From NCBI GenBank assembly GCA_023055505.1, contig JALIRH010000002.1, forward strand, positions 18,806,937-18,870,936: 64,000 nucleotides of DNA, in the 5' to 3' direction. A model generated the notes under the pieces. It was given only the letters and a program-made list of their open reading frames with translations. It was not told where the DNA came from and did not search any database. A program made the position numbers and the translations under genes. Positions 22,473 through 34,822 of this stretch are shown piece after piece. Within the stretch, counting starts at the first letter, position 1; each line of letters starts with the position of its first letter. The DNA comes from Callipepla californica brunnescens. Lineage: Eukaryota > Chordata > Aves > Galliformes > Odontophoridae.

Positions 22473-22751
22473 GGTAGGACGCTATCAGGTTGGTCAAGCA
22501 TGTCTTTCCTGTCATAAATCCATACTGACTACTCCCAGTGACCTCCCTGTCCTTCACATGTCTGGAAACGGTTTCAGGAAGTGGTTTCAGTAGTTGCTCC
22601 ATCACCATCCTAGGCACTGAGGTGAGGCTGACTGTCCCACAGTTCCTGGATCCTCCTCACCTTTACCGACGATAGGAGTGACAATTTGCTTTCCTTCAGC
22701 CTCCAGGAATCTCTCCCACTTGCCACACGCCTGTTGAGATAGCAGTTTGTT
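22473..22751 (-). mobile_element. CR1 ORF2 reverse-transcriptase fragment
   Basis: Minus-strand reading gives KQIVTPIVGKGEEDPG, a frameshift, then TVSLTSVPRMVMEQLL and SSQYGFMTGKTCLTNLIASY. These are consecutive blocks of the CR1 reverse transcriptase (VTPIFKKG...EDPGNYRPVSLTSVPGKxMEQ, then QHGFxKGKSCLTNLI). Similarity stops abruptly at 22473 before the catalytic FADD-type motif. The piece lacks both the 3' part of ORF2 and the tail and is inactive. Confidence 0.88.
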
Positions 22752-25570
22752 TTTGTTCCACTCCAGCAGAAGGCATGGAGCAGGCATAGGAAAACCCATT
22801 TGTCTGGTGTTTCTCACATGCAGAGTACCAAGAGGACACAACTATGAAGAGATTGAAATGTTTTGCTGTCCTTCAGGCATGCTGGTTCAAATCCAAAGCA
22901 AAGTCCAGCATCTCTGTGCAGGCACTGTAGAGGAACAGGTTTCTGAAATGGGATCAGCTCCTGCGCATAAGCCAGCTTTCCCTGTAGGGCCATACCACAA
23001 GAGGCCAGAACTGCTCTAAGCAGCCCTACAATGCATGATACAGAGGGCAAGAGCTACTTCAGGTGCCAGTATCAGGTGTGAGTGCTTCCCATGAAGTGCC
23101 TGTATCGCCTGGGAGAGTGTCATGCCACTATTTGTGCTGTTGTGATAAACCACAGGAGAATCTTGTCGGTGGACATGGCTATAGTAAAAACGTGTCCTTA
23201 TTGATATCTGTACAACTATTTCAGATAAGTAGTGATTTCCTTAGGTAAAAGCCTTGGTAGGGAATGTGACTGCAGGAAGAAGATGTCTTCCACTACTTTG
23301 GCTTAGTTATCCTCCATGTAACCGAGAAAGCAGCTTTGTGCAGCTTTTTGCCTCGCTGCAGTCAGGTTTCTTAGATAAACCCACGAGTCATGTGCCATCC
23401 TGCCAGGGGAAGCCAGGCAGAGGGTATCAGGGTCAAGACAACAGATGACAATGAAGCAATGATCTGCCAACTGCATTTGCGCGTGTCCAGTTCTTTGTTA
23501 TCACAGACCTCCTGCAATTGGCTAAATAAAACAGAAGACTCACTGGATGCATGCACCTCCAGCCCGACCTGTCTCTGTCAGAAGCATGTGTTGAAATAAC
23601 GTCTAGAGGTCTGGCTTGGGGAGTTCTGGGGATGGAGATGTTATATCCTTGTTGCTTCCTAGGTAAAAAGGGAGTCATTGAAGGCCTGGATCAGAATAGG
23701 CTCTTTCATAGGGAAATATGAATGTTGATCCCAGTTTAGAAGTTTGACACCAAAAGAGATCTGGAAACAGATTTCTGAAAGAAGCAAGTCAGTGTTTTAT
23801 GGATCCCTTCCACTTCATGACTGCTGAACCCTTTCTTCCACCTCTTAATGCAGAAGCAGACTGGCAGAGAGAGGAAAAGAGCAGGTTGGAGACTTGGTGT
23901 TCCCCTCCCATGCTCTGTGCTTATTCTCTGATCTCCTCTTTCCCTCCATGTCATGCCACCCTGCTCCACTTCCCCAAAGTGCAGTCTGCTCCCCAATCCC
24001 ATTCACGCAAGCCCATCAAATGATGCTGCAGCCCCTGCATTTCCTCAAGTTGCCTCTGGTGTGCAGGCATTTAGGAAGGAGCCCTTTTTCCTACATCCAC
24101 AGCCGACTGGGGCTTTACAGAGCAAAACCACAACCTTACACTGCAAACAGCAAATCTCTGACAGATCGTGGAGCCCTTAACTTCAGAAGCAGTACAAGAT
24201 ATATGTGTTAATTTGTGGTTAAGGCCTATTTATCTGGAGCAGTACTGGAGGGTGGCTTGGCCTTTCCTGTAGCAGAGCAGCTAGAACTGCCAGAAGAGGC
24301 ATTAAAAGTTAATAAAAAAGTCTGAAACACACTCATTAAAATCCTTGGAAAACTTCACAGTTTGGCTTCATACCACAGAGAGAGTATATGAGAACTTGAC
24401 TGGGCTTGCCTGCCTCCCGAGCAGACTGTCTTGACTTAATACTTAGAAAAAAATCTGCCTGGCGCCCGGTGCAGTGCTAAAAAGCCCCTGCTATGTCAGA
24501 TGCTGTTGTAATTTGCCCTGGAAATGCATCTGAAGCAAAGGAATGTGTGAGCACAAGTCCAGAGCTCAAACAAGGGGAAATACTGATTTTTATACAGATT
24601 GGTGGATAAAGATGGTATTTTATTCATTTTAACCCTTAGCCCAAAGTTCTAAGGGGTGATAGCTTATTCCAGCCCCTTCTGGTTCATCTGGTCTCTGAGC
24701 AGCCACTGCTCCCTGAGCACGCTCTCTGGACACCGCAGCATCAAGCAGCCTGACCCTATCTGGAGCCATTTCAAGGAAAACCTAGACCTGTATTTGACCT
24801 CATTCTTCTATTTACTCACCACACTAATTAGGTCAGGCAGAGTGAAGGCCAACAAGACAGGTAGGATGGACTATTTGCATAGCTGCAAGCGGTTTCTATC
24901 TGATTGAGTGGAGTGGATTGAACCATAGGTGGGTTGTGGGTCAACAGGTTGTTTGAGTTTCACATTCATGGATGCACTCTACACAACCAGCGAGCTTGTC
25001 ATACTGCTCTGCAGCGCGTGGCATCGGCTGTCAGGTCATAAACTATGGCCCGATATCGAGCTGTAGTGGCAGCTTTGAGGATCCGGACTGCTGTGGGTAA
25101 GGACTCATGTAGCAGCACCTGAAGGACAAACCCTTAGCTCATTTACTAAAGGCTGCCTGATTTCCACCACAACATTATAGTCTGTCTGAAAGTGTGAACT
25201 TTAATGGTGCCACAGCCTCCAGTTTATCAACAGCATAAATCCTCTTTGATCTAGTATTCAGTTCTAGGGTGAAAATTAAGAGATATATCAGGTACCAGAT
25301 TGGGATTCCTATCTAATCCCTGTTCCTCTTTGCTTTCCCAGGTTGCAAAGTCTGGTTAATATTCCACTATTACTATCACATTTGGGATTATCTTGCAGAA
25401 CATCATGTTTATCCTGCTTCATTCAGAGTACAGTGAATACCTTAGAAGCAGGACATAGTAAGCAGTGAATTTTGTACCAATTTAAACTTCTATTAGTGCA
25501 AGGTGAACACAGACTTTGGATGCTCTTGGCTCTGGGATCTGCTATCTGAAGATAAGTTAATCACAAACTG
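22752..25570. other. unassigned DNA
   Basis: No repeat tail or recognisable exon is visible. A GGTTCAAATCC word at 22884-22894 resembles a tRNA B box, but no cloverleaf can be drawn around it. The stretch 24640-24910 carries a short plus-strand frame without any known domain. Confidence 0.45.
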
Positions 25571-25788
25571 ATGCATAGGAAGTTCCGCACAAATGTGTGT
25601 GGGAACTTCTTCCCAGTGCAGTGACGGAGCACTGGCACAGCTGCACAGAGAGGTGGTGGAGTCTCCTTCTCTGGAGACGTTCCAGTCCCGCCGGACGCCT
25701 ACCTGTGCAACCTGGGCTAGGGAGCTGCTCTGGCAGCGGGTTGGACTCGGTGATCTCAGGAGGTCCCTTCCAACCCCTGCACTGTCTC
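25571..25788 (+). mobile_element. CR1 LINE 3' fragment, tail lost
   Basis: The body starts at ATGCATAGGAAGTTCCGCAC (ORF2 HRKFRTN-like). It continues through VVESPSLETFQSRR and CATWARELLWQ coding to the 3' UTR TTGGACTCGGTGATCTCAGG and GGTCCCTTCCAACCCCTGCA. Where octamers should follow, it reads CTGTCTCTCAGTG, so the tail has decayed. It groups with the copies at 31.9, 33.8 and 63.2 kb. Confidence 0.92.
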
Positions 25789-26057
25789 TCAGTGCTTGTT
25801 CCCTTCTCATCACTTCTTATTCCTCCAGCAGTCCTGCTGAGACCTCGCACATCTCTTCTGTTCTCATTAAGGCAAATTCTAACATCCAAGCATTTCTGTA
25901 CATTTTTAAAGCATGTTTCTTACTTGCTCTGGATCCAGATAAATCTGGCCAAAGAATCAAGTTACATTACCATATTTGTGGTTGGTCTTCCTAGTCTAAC
26001 ATCTATTATTCATTTCACAGATCTGTCAAAATTTATCTGCTGAGATAAATTAGCTGA

Positions 26058-26452
26058 GGGAACAAAGATTGTTCAGCCTGGAGAAGAGGAGGCTCAGGGT
26101 TGACCTTATCACTCTCTCCAACTGCCTGAAGGGAGGTTGTGGTGAGGTGGGTGTCAGCCTCTTCTCCTCTGTGACTAGTGATAGGACCAGAGGGAATGGC
26201 CTCAAGTTGTGCCAGGGGAGATTCAGGTTGGATGCTAGGAAATACTTCTCTGAGAGAGTGGTCAGTCACCTCCAGGCTGCCCAGGGATGCGGTGGAGTCA
26301 TTGTCCCTGGAGGTGTTCAAGAAACATTTAGATGTTGTATTGAGAGACATGGTTTAGTGGGAACAATAGGTGGTAGGTGGATGGTTGCACTGGATGATGT
26401 TAGAGGTCTTTTCCAACCTTCCTGACTGTACGATTCTATGACTCTGTGATTC
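26058..26452 (+). mobile_element. CR1 LINE 3' fragment, about 400 bases
   Basis: The plus strand encodes [20 protein letters not shown], then [20 protein letters not shown] and [13 protein letters not shown], a near-continuous ORF2 C terminus. The HWNRLPREV block is damaged to [12 protein letters not shown]. The 3' UTR TTGCACTGGATGATGTTAGA and GGTCTTTTCCAACC lead to a mutated tail at 26430-26452. It is the longest plus-strand member of the GTCTTTTCC group here. Confidence 0.93.
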
Positions 26453-29400
26453 GAGGATAAGCACTCAGCTTCTCCAGACCTCTGTGCCTTATTTCCTTTC
26501 TTCGTAAGAAGCTCTCTGAAAGACTGCTTGGTAGATAAAGGCCACTGCTGAAGGGATGGAAAGGTGCCCACAGAGTGGAAGGTATGCACACACCTCCCTT
26601 CTACAACTTCTCTGTTATCAGTAGAGAACAAAGAAAACACAGATGTATATCTGATGTGTTTACATGAAAGCTGCAGTATTTACTGATGCTTTTAAGGTCA
26701 TATTTTGCTTCAGTCAAGCAATGAAAAAAATCTCAAGAATATCTTGCAGCTAGTTAGCTAAACACATTTTTCTACCTTAGGATTGGGTAAGACATATACT
26801 CACAATAAACTTTATCTGAGAAACAGTTCAAGGAACTGGCAAGAGAGTCCAAAATCCAGTACTCAAGGTCACTCATCCATCCATGGAGTTCAGGTGGGCT
26901 GAACAGTGGCCATAAATCATTGCACTCGACACCACCTCAGTGGCCTGAGTAAAATGTGTGAGTTTGCACTGAGTTCCTGCGGGAGGAACATTGTATCACA
27001 ACCGCCACACTCAGAGCAATAACTGCTTGCTTCCATCACAGGCTCAGACAACAGTGAGTATGGAAAAACAATGTTTCATCTGATCACTGGGAGTTTCAGT
27101 CACAGCATGTATGGGATTACATGTCACCTAGGTGTATTTTGGTGGAGCTATAAATACAAGAAACTGCTGCCTGCAAACCCATCAGGACACAGATCGGGTG
27201 TTCCTGCCATCACACTGTCCTAGCAGGGGAGGTGACATCGTGGCAATGTCTTTTTGCATCCTAATAGCTTTCTGGAAACTACGTGGGCATCATCACAACA
27301 ACATCCCAATGTGTCCCAGTTACCCAGAAAGACAGCAAACTTCAAAAATTGGAAATGGAAAGCAGATTGCCTAGGGCTTTTTGACAGTTCAGAATAAATA
27401 TAAAAATGAATAAATATTCAGTCTCTTGAATAGAAGTCTGTATATTCTGAAACAGTCTTCCTAGCATACGCACTCACAGGTGTAGTAGTTCAAGGCTTCT
27501 ACTTGCTTGCTGGGGTGTCAGAAAACTATTTCCATGGTCAAATTGATCCCACAGTCAGTGCTGAAATGTACAGCCCTGGTCAGTGTGGGAGGCAGGGTGC
27601 CGACTAAACGGACCGTTCTGATCCAGCAGTTGTCAACTACTGCTACTTGAATCTCCCAGGGAAAAAAGAAGAGAAAATGAAGAGAAAAAAATGAGTTATT
27701 TTAAGTCCTTGAGAATGTAAAGTTCAAAGTAATTTTGCATTGCTGTATCAGTTATGTTTCAAGACTGCCCATAACATAAAACCAAAGATGTAGTTTGAGC
27801 TAAAGCAAAGCCTACTGGGAGCTACTTAAATAGCTCCCCAAAATAGTAACCTCCTACAATAAAAAAAACAAGAGCTGAGCATGCACTAAGACGTGTGAAA
27901 GAGAGTGCTTGTAAATATTCCCCACAGTCTGCGTAGGAGTTGTGTGGAGGTAGCCCGAACACCTCCAGCAGCAGAGGAAGGAGATAAATGGGAATTCATT
28001 TGGCTGAATTTCCGTGAAGAAGATTTTAACATGTGCTGAAAGAAACGAGGGATTGAAGTTATCAAAACCCTGGCAAACTTAAATAATAAAGGCTGTAGAT
28101 GTGCATGCTGCCATTTATAGCTCCTGTCCCAACAAAAGGATTTTAGAGTGGTAAGAAAGTGTCTCTCGTCATATAATTCCTCTTTTCACCCTGCACCTTC
28201 CTGTGCTTCAGCTAAAATCCTGCAGGAACAAGTCACACATTTACTGTGTGTAGCAAACATGAGCTGGTTGGAAACGCCATTCCCAGTTGAGAGGATCCAT
28301 GAAGTATTGGCAAAATAATTAAGTTATGTAAACAATATTTTTGTGCTTTGTCCAACCTGTGCAAATCCCAGCCTTGGTCTGGTAGCTGTTCTTACACAGG
28401 CACAAGCGAGCTCTGCTGCATGCACACACAGGCGAACACACGTGCACACACCCAGATGCATGTGCATGATAAGATGCCTGGTAGCATCTTCTCATTAGAA
28501 GTTGCTCCCAGCTTCCTCCTACATGGCTCTATCACTGCCTTGCCAACATCTGCCCCTCTGGGCTGAAGTGCTTCTATGCTGCCTCAGGCTGTTTCATCTG
28601 CTTTTCCACTTACCTGGGTTTTATACTGTCAGCCAAAAAAGTTCAAGGGTTACCAATGCAGGCAGGAAGTGGAAAAAAAGTTAGCCCACCCTAATTTTTC
28701 AAAACGTGATGTAAATAACTGTAAAAGCTTTGTAGCTGCTGCAGGTATGAAGGCTTGTGAATACCACCTATTAAATCTAAGTCCATCTCACTGAGGCAAA
28801 TGCATTTCACCTTCGTTTAGGCATGGCATGGTAAGAACTGGGGGGTCACAAAGATGTCTCTGGCAGCTGTACAAGTGGCTGCACCTGAGCAATGGGAGCA
28901 TTATGATTTTTCTGGAAGAGGTTGGGAAAACTGATGTCAAACCTAGAAAAAAAGGATCTCTACTATGTGCATGCCAGGAATTGGCCATCTACACTGATAC
29001 AACAAAACCTGGCAAGTGTGGATGCAGCTGAAGTAAGCTCCTTCAATTAAACAATGCAGCATTTTTTTTTTTGTTGGTGGCATAATTATGTGTCCCAGGA
29101 ACTGTGGATTTAATGTGTTCACTTAAAAGTTGGGACCTAAGACCTGCAATCCTATGGGGCTGTATATCTGCTAATCTGCAACCTTGATTTATCTGTGGTC
29201 AGCTCTGCCTTTTGCTTTTGCTTTTACTTCACTTCTGTTCAGACTGCAAAATGTCCACACTGCTCAATGGGCAGACATCATATTCCCCTTCATCTCTTCC
29301 TGCTAACTGAAACAAGTCTGACACTTTTGAATCTCCTCTTACAATGGCTTTTCCATTGCCTGCTCATTCATGATGCCCTTCTCTCCATTTTGAACAAATC

Positions 29401-31900
29401 CAGAGTGAACACGGCCTCCCAGATGAATCTCAAAGAACTAGAGCATTAAACCATTACATTTTGTAACATGCTAGAACTATGCTTCCCATATATTGGTGGC
29501 TCATAGTCACGCTGTGACTGACTAATACAGCGTGATGCAGCTTGTGCTCCAGATCCAGCACAGCACACTCCCATGCATCCCGTCATCTCTTCCTCACAGG
29601 AAATGGCTGTTTTGGTAGCAAACAGCGCCCAAGAACTGAACTTCCTCCCCCTTACACAGCCAGCTTTGAGCCCTTACCCATTGCTCCATCCCCGTGTATT
29701 GGGAGAAGGAATTGGTGAAAAATAGTGTCTTCTTGTCAGACCTAGCTAGAGTTTTTGTCTCATTCCTAGGAGGAGAAGGAGCAAACAGCAGAACCTGGAG
29801 CTCCTGTCATGTCCAACTGTGGGGAAGCAAAGTGCTCTCGGGCAACTTGTCCTCTTGCAAGCGTGTTTGCTCAAGGAGTGGTATGGCATGGTCAGCAAAG
29901 GCCTGAGCCACAGCTGTTACTGCAACAGCCTATACGGGGAAAGGAGAGACAAGGTGTCTCAAGTCTTGGCTGCAGCTGAGTTTCAACTGCCCTGAATAGA
30001 CATAGATCTTTTCTCCAGCAAACCTCTGTTTCCAGCTGAGGAACTGCTAGCTTATGGGAGAACATATTAGAACACCTCTGCCCCACTACATTTCATGTAA
30101 CTTCTTTTACTCTTCACCACTGCCCATTGCTCAAACCTACACACCTTCTGTGGGCAGCAACTCATGTGTTCCATTTGACAATACTTAACACTGTGTCATC
30201 AATTAATGCCACTGGCTCCTTTTGACTTCTTGTGCCACACCTGGGAATGAAACATTAAATAAAGTCCATTCCAAGTCCAGTTCTAGAGGAATTCCACCAG
30301 TACTTGCTTCTGGCATGTTTGTTCTCACTTCATCATAACCTATCTTCCTGTTTGTCAGTGCTTTCCTCACCTTAAAATGCCAATTTCTTCTATATCTTCA
30401 CTTTTCTGGAATTACCTCAACCTCTTAGGGCAGACTGACTTCATCTGCCTTGTCTGAAAAGGTCACTTATCTTACAAAAAAAAATAAAAAATTAAAATAC
30501 ACATGTTAATTTGTAATGATCTACCATGATTCCTGTGCACTTCACCCCATTTCCAGTTTTTGTTTTCTCTTTTCTTCAGCGTGGTTTTTATGTCCAACCG
30601 ATCCACATACCTGATGTATGAGCAAGAGAGGAAAAAAAAAAAGAGGAGAGCTGGTGCTCATTTCCCTCCTGTACTCCACTCTCCATCTCTGATTATTGCA
30701 GCTCTTGATGCACATGCAGGCAGCCTAAAGCAGAAGAAACAAAACAAGAAGTCAAATCATGAGCTCTCCCATGGAGGTCTCCCATGGAGCAAGGACTGTG
30801 CATCCTTCCTGACAGAACCTGTACCCTCATGAAACTCAGAGCCCTAGGGGCTTAGTGAAATATCTCAGATAGAGATGAAACACTAAGAATTATTAAAAGA
30901 CAATTAACAGGATTATCTTTCCTCATCCTCCATAAACTGCTCTCTATCTAAGCTAGGAGGACATGAACCCCTCCTGGATTGAAGAGCTCTTGAATAGGTG
31001 CACAACATAAATTTAACAACTTCCTCTGTGCTGCTTGGCTACCATCCCACAGAAGATAATACTGCAGAAGAAGCATTGCTTTCCTCCATCAGGGCTTCAA
31101 CTTCATTACTGCCTCCCCAGCAGATCTCCGTTGCAGAGGAGTCTGTTTCTGGGGAGTGTAAGGGCGTGTGGATAGTTTGCTTTCCACATACTGCATTTGG
31201 AAGTAGACAGCGTGGGAAAGTTCTTGTGTAAACTCCATGCCAGGCAAGAGCATGCCTGCGTGGCATGAGTGCTACGTTCAGTGAGCACAGAGGCTCTGTA
31301 TCAACTTGTTGATGCTTAAAGAAAGGATGGTGCCTATTGATTAGGGCACGTAGGCAGATTGAGGAGCAGACAAGGAGCAGAATTTAAGGATTTGCAGCTT
31401 GCTGGGCGTGGCCTGCTTGTGAGAAAGCAGCTGGTGAACACACCATGCATTTAGCCTGCAAATAAGCACAGCACCGGTGCACCAGGGAGGCCCTTCTCAC
31501 TCTGCCCCTCGGGGAGGCAGGCAGGCGTGAGGTACAAGCAGCGTGGGGAACTGCCAAGACAGCAGGCGCCGGTGGTTAGCACACAGCCAGCCTCCCCAGA
31601 ACGGGAGGAGCCTGGGGCTGGGCGTTTTGTTAAGGCTGCAGCCCAGATAGCCAAATCCTGCACGCCCCACAGCAGGGCACCAGGGTGGGGGATAGTAACT
31701 GTCACAGCCCGTGTTTCCTCACCGCCCCAGAAGTGCAGAGCTCAGACTGCCCTTCCCTTAGCCAAAGGCAGCCCCAAAGGCTTGTTGTCTCGGCTACAGC
31801 CTGCTCCTCTTTCTAGCGCAGGACAGGGAGCAGGACCTGCTGAACGGAGGCTGTGGGAAGGACTTTTCTGTGAGATCTTTCCTCTAGTGGGCACAAGAAG
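26453..31900. other. long unassigned stretch
   Basis: Over about 5.4 kb I find no CR1 tail, exon or RNA gene. Short A- or T-rich runs occur, for example T11 at 29062-29072, and a 13-bp tandem repeat lies at 30765. The part from about 31490 to 31860 is GC-richer, with overlapping open frames on both strands and no recognisable domain. Confidence 0.5.
30765..30790 (+). repeat. 13-bp tandem duplication
   Basis: TCTCCCATGGAGG is followed directly by TCTCCCATGGAGC, one mismatch in thirteen. Each unit contains the palindrome CCATGG. Confidence 0.8.
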
Positions 31901-31995
31901 TGTGCAGTGTGGTCTAGGGAGCTGCTCTGGCAAGGGGGTTGGACTCGATGATCTCTAGAGGTCTCTTCCAACCCCTACAGTTCTGTGATTCCGTG
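31901..31995 (+). mobile_element. CR1 3' end, well preserved
   Basis: GGTCTAGGGAGCTGCTCTGG, GGTTGGACTCGATGATCTCT and AGAGGTCTCTTCCAACCCCT lead into the tail TTCTGTGATTCCGTG. Only the 3' UTR and stop region remain. It differs by about six bases from the inverse of the copy at 33797-33891, so both belong to the same CR1 subfamily. Confidence 0.93.
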
Positions 31996-33796
31996 AAGAT
32001 GAGCTCACAGATTGTGTCTCCTTTACCTCAGGGAGCAGGTCTTGTTGTTCTGTACCAATTAATAACTTTGGTGAGATAAAGACTTTAACTCAGGGTTGCT
32101 CTGCATGTAACTTGGACTATCTGAAACTGTGATGGAGTTTCTTCTCCCTCCACCTGATCCCCCTCCAAACCTTCACCAACATTCATGAAGATACAGCTAC
32201 ACTGCAAGAAGATTCAAGCGAGCAGGTAGAGAAAAAGGCTCTCAGAAAGAGCTTAATAAATGGAAATACGGCATATAGGACAGCTAAATGGCCAGCACAA
32301 ACTCCCAGCAACTGGAATAGAAAAGCTCATGCCAGCCTCTGCCATTTTGCACATACCTAGCTCTCCTACCCGCTGCTGATGCAACAACTTGGAGAACAGA
32401 CGATGATCTTGCTTTCCAGCACCTCCTGGCCCCTGCTGGAGTCAGGTTCCCTGCAGGAAACAGATCCCTGGGAACAGTGATATCACATCCTTTCATCCGG
32501 CATGCCATGTACATTTCTTAGCCCCAGGCTGTGTGCATTCTGTGCTTATTGCATGTGGTGGAACTCAAAATGCCTGGGAAGAACAGTTTAAAACTGGTCA
32601 GCCCTTCAAAATGACTGCAAATGTATTTATTTGGCTGACGATTCCTAAATCAACAGCACTTTGTATTAGCACAGGCCCGTCTAACATTTGGTGAACTTCA
32701 ACAAGAACAAAAACAAATTAAGAAAAAAATACTTCATCTTTTTATGAGCTTGAATGTTACAACCAGGAAAAAAAAAAAAAAAAACCAGAACAGAAGCTTT
32801 GAACACTTCTGATACTGGATAATCTATAAACTTTTTGTTTAGACAAAGAAAATCTGAAATGTATTGAGAATATTTTCCTTCCTATGAAATTAATGTGTTG
32901 TCTCCCACATGATCAAGTGATCAAGAAATGTAAAAGTGATTTTGCCCAGATACTATTTTCTCCATTGCACTTTGTTAAGTAGAGACTATACATCACTCAT
33001 AGTGTTCTCCTCAGATAATGCCAAACAATGAGACAGAACATGCAGATTTCAAATAAGGCAGGACAGTAATATGAGGAGAGCTCGTAATAAAACAGTCAGC
33101 TCTGGGTTTCTTTAACAACATTTACCTTTAAACAACTGCACTGAAGTACATCTCAGTTTATCAGCTTTTAAATGAAACGGCTGAACAAACAGTCCCACCA
33201 CTGTTGACATTTTGACTATGACTTTTAGCAAGAGGACATAAAAATGCATGCATCTCCATGAAGATTCATCTAAAATATCTTGAAAGCTCCCTTGGTTTAT
33301 TTCAGTTTGTTCTAGTCCCCTGGCAATCAGGAGTGAGTCATTCCACATAAGCTATGACTCCTCAACCCTAGATTGTTAAGATCTTGTCCCTGTACATATG
33401 TGTTTAGCAGCAAGGGACAGTCATGTTTTTCTCAACATTTTGCACAGTTTGGTATTTCAGAGTAAAAAGAGCTAGTCAAACAGCTAGGTAATATGCTGGG
33501 AATTACCTTGCAAAGAGTAAGAGAATAAAGTTTGCATAAAACTCATAGTTTTGTATGTCGTCTTGGGTACCCTGAAAAAGGATGGATAACAGCGTGGAGT
33601 TCCAAAGTTCCAGTCCAACTGCCTCTGGATTTCCGGCCTCCCAAGCAAGCTGTCAGGCTCAGTTCTGTATAAGAAAATATTTCATGGCCAGGTCTTACTT
33701 AACTGCATACTTTCCAAGAGGGCTGGTGTCATACATCAACTACCCTGGCTGCCAGACCCCAACCTATGGCCTTCATTTAAGTGACAGTCAAGAAAC
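31996..33796. other. unassigned DNA between two inverted CR1 tails
   Basis: The 1.8 kb spacer is AT-rich in its right half and carries an A17 run at 32768-32784. Several AATAAA-like words occur but no gene end can be tied to them. Confidence 0.5.
32768..32784 (+). repeat. A17 homopolymer
   Basis: Seventeen A residues lie between AACCAGG and CCAGAAC; the flanking CCAG words form a tiny direct repeat. No SINE body or processed gene is visible upstream. Confidence 0.85.
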
Positions 33797-33891
33797 ACAG
33801 AATCACAGAACTGTAGGGGTCGGAAGGGACCTCTAGAGATCATCCAGTCCAACCCCCTGCCAAAGCAGCTCCCTAGACCAGGTTGCACAGT
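33797..33891 (-). mobile_element. CR1 3' end, inverted partner of the 31.9 kb copy
   Basis: CACAGAATCACAGAACTGTA opens the element as an inverted tail. GGAAGGGACCTCTAGAGATC and AGTCCAACCCCCTGCC follow, ending at GGTTGCACAGT (ORF2 CNL codons plus stop region inverse). It is extremely short and cannot encode anything. Confidence 0.93.
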
Positions 33892-34483
33892 AACAGAAAT
33901 CTATGCTAACATAGGATTTAGTGGCAAGGAAAAAAACATGTTTGAAGCTGAAAAGATGAAAAATAAAATATATGGAATCCAGTATGCAAAGAGAAAGCTT
34001 CTGGAGAAGAAAACATGGCTGTGGACTGCGGCCAGACAGATTACTTGGGCCTGCTACACAAATCCAGTACACATCATGTCCTTCCCAGGATATATCCCAA
34101 CCCTGAGAACTCAGTGCAGATGAAAACTCTGGAGACCAGATTCTTAGCCGGTATTAATTAGCAGAATTTATTAATAGAATAATTTAAACCAGGAGGTAAT
34201 TGAATAGCTCATCTCTGGTTTCTGCAGATTGCATTTGTGACACCTCCCATACTTCGCTGGATCTAGCATCCTTCTGCATGACTGTCATAATGTAAAGCAC
34301 AGAACAGTGCTTTTCCCATACACATGCTGACTAGAAGGCCATAGATGAAAGAATGAACAGGAGCCTCAGGAAATCAGCTAGCCCAGCAGTTTACCTTGCA
34401 GCAGGATTAGTTGTACTTAGACTGTAGGTCTGTTTCACACTTTCAGATCCCACAGCCTGTGAAAATTCCTGGGTTAGTTTTTA

Positions 34484-34822
34484 ATGACTGGGGAAGTCTG
34501 TCCACTGAGTAAGATAAAAATCAGAAGGAATCCAAACCCCTGCAAGTACACAGAAGCTTTTGAAGCAGCCCCTTGCCAAGATCCTGACAAGATAGCAGAG
34601 AGACTGTGCTGGGAAGCAGCAAGGAGCCCAAACTGCAAACTCAAGGATCCACTAGCAGCGTATTTTCACATGTGTATAGACAAGGGAAGTAAACAGGCTC
34701 TGGCTGCTGGCGTCAGTGATGTTCCAGAAGCTTGGAAGAAGTGGAAGCTATCCTGTGTGATTAAGGCAAAGGATTACTTGAGTTCAGCTGATGAGCATGG
34801 TGGAGGGACTCATGACTGCTGA
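34484..34822 (+). other. unverified 112-codon ATG open frame
   Basis: The frame begins with ATGACTGGGGAAGTC and ends in TGA after HGGGTHDC. The peptide has a fairly even composition with Lys, Ala, Asp and six Cys, and segments such as DPDKIAERLCWEAAR and VPEAWKKWKL that look protein-like. I recognise no family. Open frames of this length arise by chance several times in 64 kb, and no splice or promoter context supports it. Confidence 0.15.

Noticed and set aside
22880..22900. GGTTCAAATCC, resembling a tRNA B box
   Set aside because: No A box at the right distance and no cloverleaf pairing can be drawn. It is also not part of a recognisable SINE.
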